Below, piece after piece: positions 30,898 through 32,121 of a stretch of DNA of 32,121 nucleotides. The notes under the pieces were generated by a model that worked only from the letters and a program-made list of their open reading frames with translations, was not told the DNA's origin and ran no database searches. Made by a program: the position numbers and the translations under genes. Source of the DNA: Actinomycetes bacterium (GTDB taxonomy: Bacteria; Actinomycetota; Acidimicrobiia; Acidimicrobiales; Acidimicrobiaceae). Positions within the stretch are counted from its first letter, which is position 1. Every line of letters starts with the position of its first letter. The stretch spans positions 1 to 32,121 of the forward strand of contig JAJYGA010000040.1 of assembly GCA_021785255.1 (NCBI GenBank), in the 5' to 3' direction.

Positions 30898-31773
30898 CTA
30901 CACGCCGTCTAGAGGAATGGTGAAGCCGATCGTTAATGTCGTTGGTTCCTCGCCGATTTTGCGAACCGCAGTACCAAGCGCTAAAAACTCCGTTGCGTGC
31001 TCGCCCCAGATGTGGTTGGAGACCATTGCCCTTACTCCTACTATTGAGTGAGCAGAGACGGCATCCGCTTCTGCTTGCATTCTCGTCATTGCCAGTTCAC
31101 GAGCACTGTAAACTGCTTCAGTAAATTGGGTTATCTCTTGGTTTATGAAACTTTGTCGCATTGCTTGAAAGGCTTTTTGATGAGCGACGTGATAGACGCA
31201 GGACCCCATAACAAATTCGACAGGGAAGTGTCCTCCTTGAACAAGCGTATAGAACTGTTGTCCGGAGAGGTCCGAAGTGAAAGGCTTTTTGGTAGGCAGT
31301 CTCCAGTCCTGAGATCTATCCGTTGCCCTAACCGCAGTGCCTTGAGCAACAAATTCTAAGACATCCTGGCCCCAAGCATACATGTTTATGTCCAGATGAA
31401 CCCCTATAACTCCATCCGCTCCGAGAGCATCGGCTTCGCTTCGCATTCTTTCGATAGCAAGTTCCCTCGCGTTATACATAGCTTGAGACAGTACATTCAA
31501 TTCTTGCGATGTATTCCAAGCGGCAACTTGGAGACCCACGTGGTAGATAGAGGTACCCATAACGTATCCAACTGGCTCAAAACCTAGCTGTGTAACGACC
31601 AGATGCTCGTCAACTGTCAAGTCAGACGTAAATGCGCCTTGAGCTTCGCTGTTGCGGAGTCTCGAAATTCTTTCTTCAGCCGCAGATGGAAGAGACTTAA
31701 AGTCACTGCCGTTAGAGGTCGTTCGATCTGCTGATTCTACTGGACTAGGTTGGTCACGTTTCCCGAAAGCCAT
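30898..31773 (-). CDS. Protein with two tandem YbjQ-like heavy-metal-binding domains
   Basis: The protein has 291 residues: a polar N-terminus (1-55), then two YbjQ/DUF74-like domains at about 58-150 and 176-272. They are clearly duplicates: MYNARELAIERMRSEADALG against VYSARELAMTRMQAEADAVS, each followed by GV-I/V-GV and a late Trp-Gly-(x)3-EF-x(4)-GTAVR block. Single YbjQ domains are about 105 residues and form pentamers; their function is unsettled. Here the two-domain chain may form a mixed ring. There is no signal peptide or membrane segment. ATG 31773 has AAGGAGTT seven bases before it; an in-frame ATG at 31836 would add 21 hydrophobic residues but lies in the promoter area without a ribosome site. 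It stands alone. Confidence 0.85.
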   Translation of the reverse strand: MAFGKRDQPSPVESADRTTSNGSDFKSLPSAAEERISRLRNSEAQGAFTSDLTVDEHLVVTQLGFEPVGYVMGTSIYHVGLQVAAWNTSQELNVLSQAMYNARELAIERMRSEADALGADGVIGVHLDINMYAWGQDVLEFVAQGTAVRATDRSQDWRLPTKKPFTSDLSGQQFYTLVQGGHFPVEFVMGSCVYHVAHQKAFQAMRQSFINQEITQFTEAVYSARELAMTRMQAEADAVSAHSIVGVRAMVSNHIWGEHATEFLALGTAVRKIGEEPTTLTIGFTIPLDGV

Positions 31774-31987
31774 CTGAACTCCTTTTTTGACACTTAACAA
31801 TCTATAAGCTATCACAGTGAGAATGAGAGATCTCAACTTTATACGGTAAGAATGAGATTGTTGTGAAAGGTCTATGGATTATTTATCATCAACCATCTAA
31901 ATCATTTACCCATGTTGAAATGGTTCTTAGGATTCCATTGGGAATTTAGTCAGTCCTAGCCACATGCCAGGGGTGAGTTTGGAGAGT

Positions 31988-32044
31988 CACAGGGGTTCTG
32001 CCAGAATGGATTAAGCAAACAACCTAACCTGGAGAACCCCTGTG
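31988..32044 (+). promoter_or_regulatory. Inverted repeat that encloses the start of an ISL3-like transposase
   Basis: CACAGGGGTTCT (31988-31999) pairs perfectly with AGAACCCCTGTG (32033-32044), and CCAG (32001-32004) pairs with CTGG (32029-32032) next to it, leaving one unpaired G. The right arm holds both the GGAG ribosome site (32031-32034) and the GTG start codon (32042-32044), so an RNA entering from outside would fold and hide both. Confidence 0.6.
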
Positions 32045-32121
32045 GAACAAAATGCTAGCCGAATTGCCGAGATCCTGCTCGGTCTTGAAGATGTCAATTT
32101 GATCGGTGTCGAAGATCTGGA
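32042..32121 (+). CDS. Transposase N-terminus, probable ISL3 family (3' end outside window)
   Basis: GTG 32042 opens a frame that runs off the window end: MEQNASRIAEILLGLEDV followed by NLIGVEDLE. The LLGLEDVNLIGVED pattern is how ISL3 transposases commonly begin, before their zinc-finger region. GGAG lies seven bases upstream. The element's left end should lie between about 31840 and 31990, but no terminal repeat can be fixed without the other end. Only 26 codons are in view, so the family call is tentative and intactness is unknown. Confidence 0.55.
   Translation, partial: MEQNASRIAEILLGLEDVNLIGVEDL

Noticed and set aside
1-32121. CRISPR array, tRNA or rRNA
   Set aside because: No regularly spaced direct repeats and no cloverleaf or rRNA segments were recognised in the intergenic regions; small RNAs cannot be excluded by eye.

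Overview
The window looks like chromosomal DNA of a mid-GC actinobacterium. Signs are the many GTG/TTG starts with good Shine-Dalgarno sequences, several possibly leaderless promoters, a DrrA/DrrB-type ABC pair, a two-CXXC Zur-like Fur protein, DEDDh exonuclease and methyltransferase types common in Actinobacteria, and moderate GC by eye (not computed). My best guess is an Acidimicrobiia relative such as the acidophilic iron oxidisers; this is inference from gene types only. No rRNA, tRNA or CRISPR array was seen.

Layout. 1-286 is the tail of an IS630-type transposase. 389-7088 is an amine/amino-compound utilisation locus: a gamma-glutamyl-amide hydrolase (peptidase C26) and an APC permease on the minus strand diverge from a glutamine-synthetase-like gamma-glutamyl ligase, an RpiR-type regulator, a FluG-like amidohydrolase and the biotin transporter BioY. 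7188-9664 holds a Prx5-type peroxiredoxin, a DEDDh exonuclease and a secreted-repeat lipoprotein, with structured intergenic DNA between them. 10190-13455 holds a ten-helix GGDEF-EAL protein facing a GNAT-fold, LuxI/FeeM-like putative acyltransferase. 13622-17007 holds an ABC-2 exporter, a Zur/Fur regulator and a NicO-like membrane protein with a Fur-type box in front. 17041-19779 is sparser: an Lrp remnant, a DCC/DUF393 thiol oxidoreductase whose frame has no ordinary start codon, an unrecognised GAF-like protein and a methyltransferase. 20004-22644 is a sulfide-detoxification pair (CstB-like persulfide dioxygenase-rhodanese plus type II sulfide:quinone oxidoreductase), followed by a relic IS200/IS605 right end that resembles a TnpB guide-RNA scaffold. 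22922-28591 holds an MFS transporter, a GAF-PAS-GGDEF-degenerate EAL protein and a malonyl-CoA-synthetase-like ligase. 28600-29375 is a decayed island with an ABC ATPase pseudogene. 29376-31773 (minus) holds a DsrE protein, a Rossmann dehydrogenase and a tandem YbjQ protein. The window ends in the start of an ISL3-like transposase.

How genes work together. In the first locus the permease would import an amine or amino compound, the GS-like enzyme would attach gamma-glutamate, the C26 hydrolase would remove it after oxidation, and the RpiR protein would control the set; the amine is not identifiable here. SQR makes persulfide from sulfide, and the CstB-like enzyme oxidises it and moves sulfane sulfur. 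The two c-di-GMP proteins are probably independent: one has intact GGDEF and EAL motifs and no I-site, the other an I-site GGDEF with a dead EAL.

Most unusual items: two reading frames with good Shine-Dalgarno sequences but only ATT or ATC at the expected start; the TnpB-type RNA scaffold relic; the hairpin that buries the start of the ISL3 transposase; and the LuxI/FeeM-like acyltransferase.
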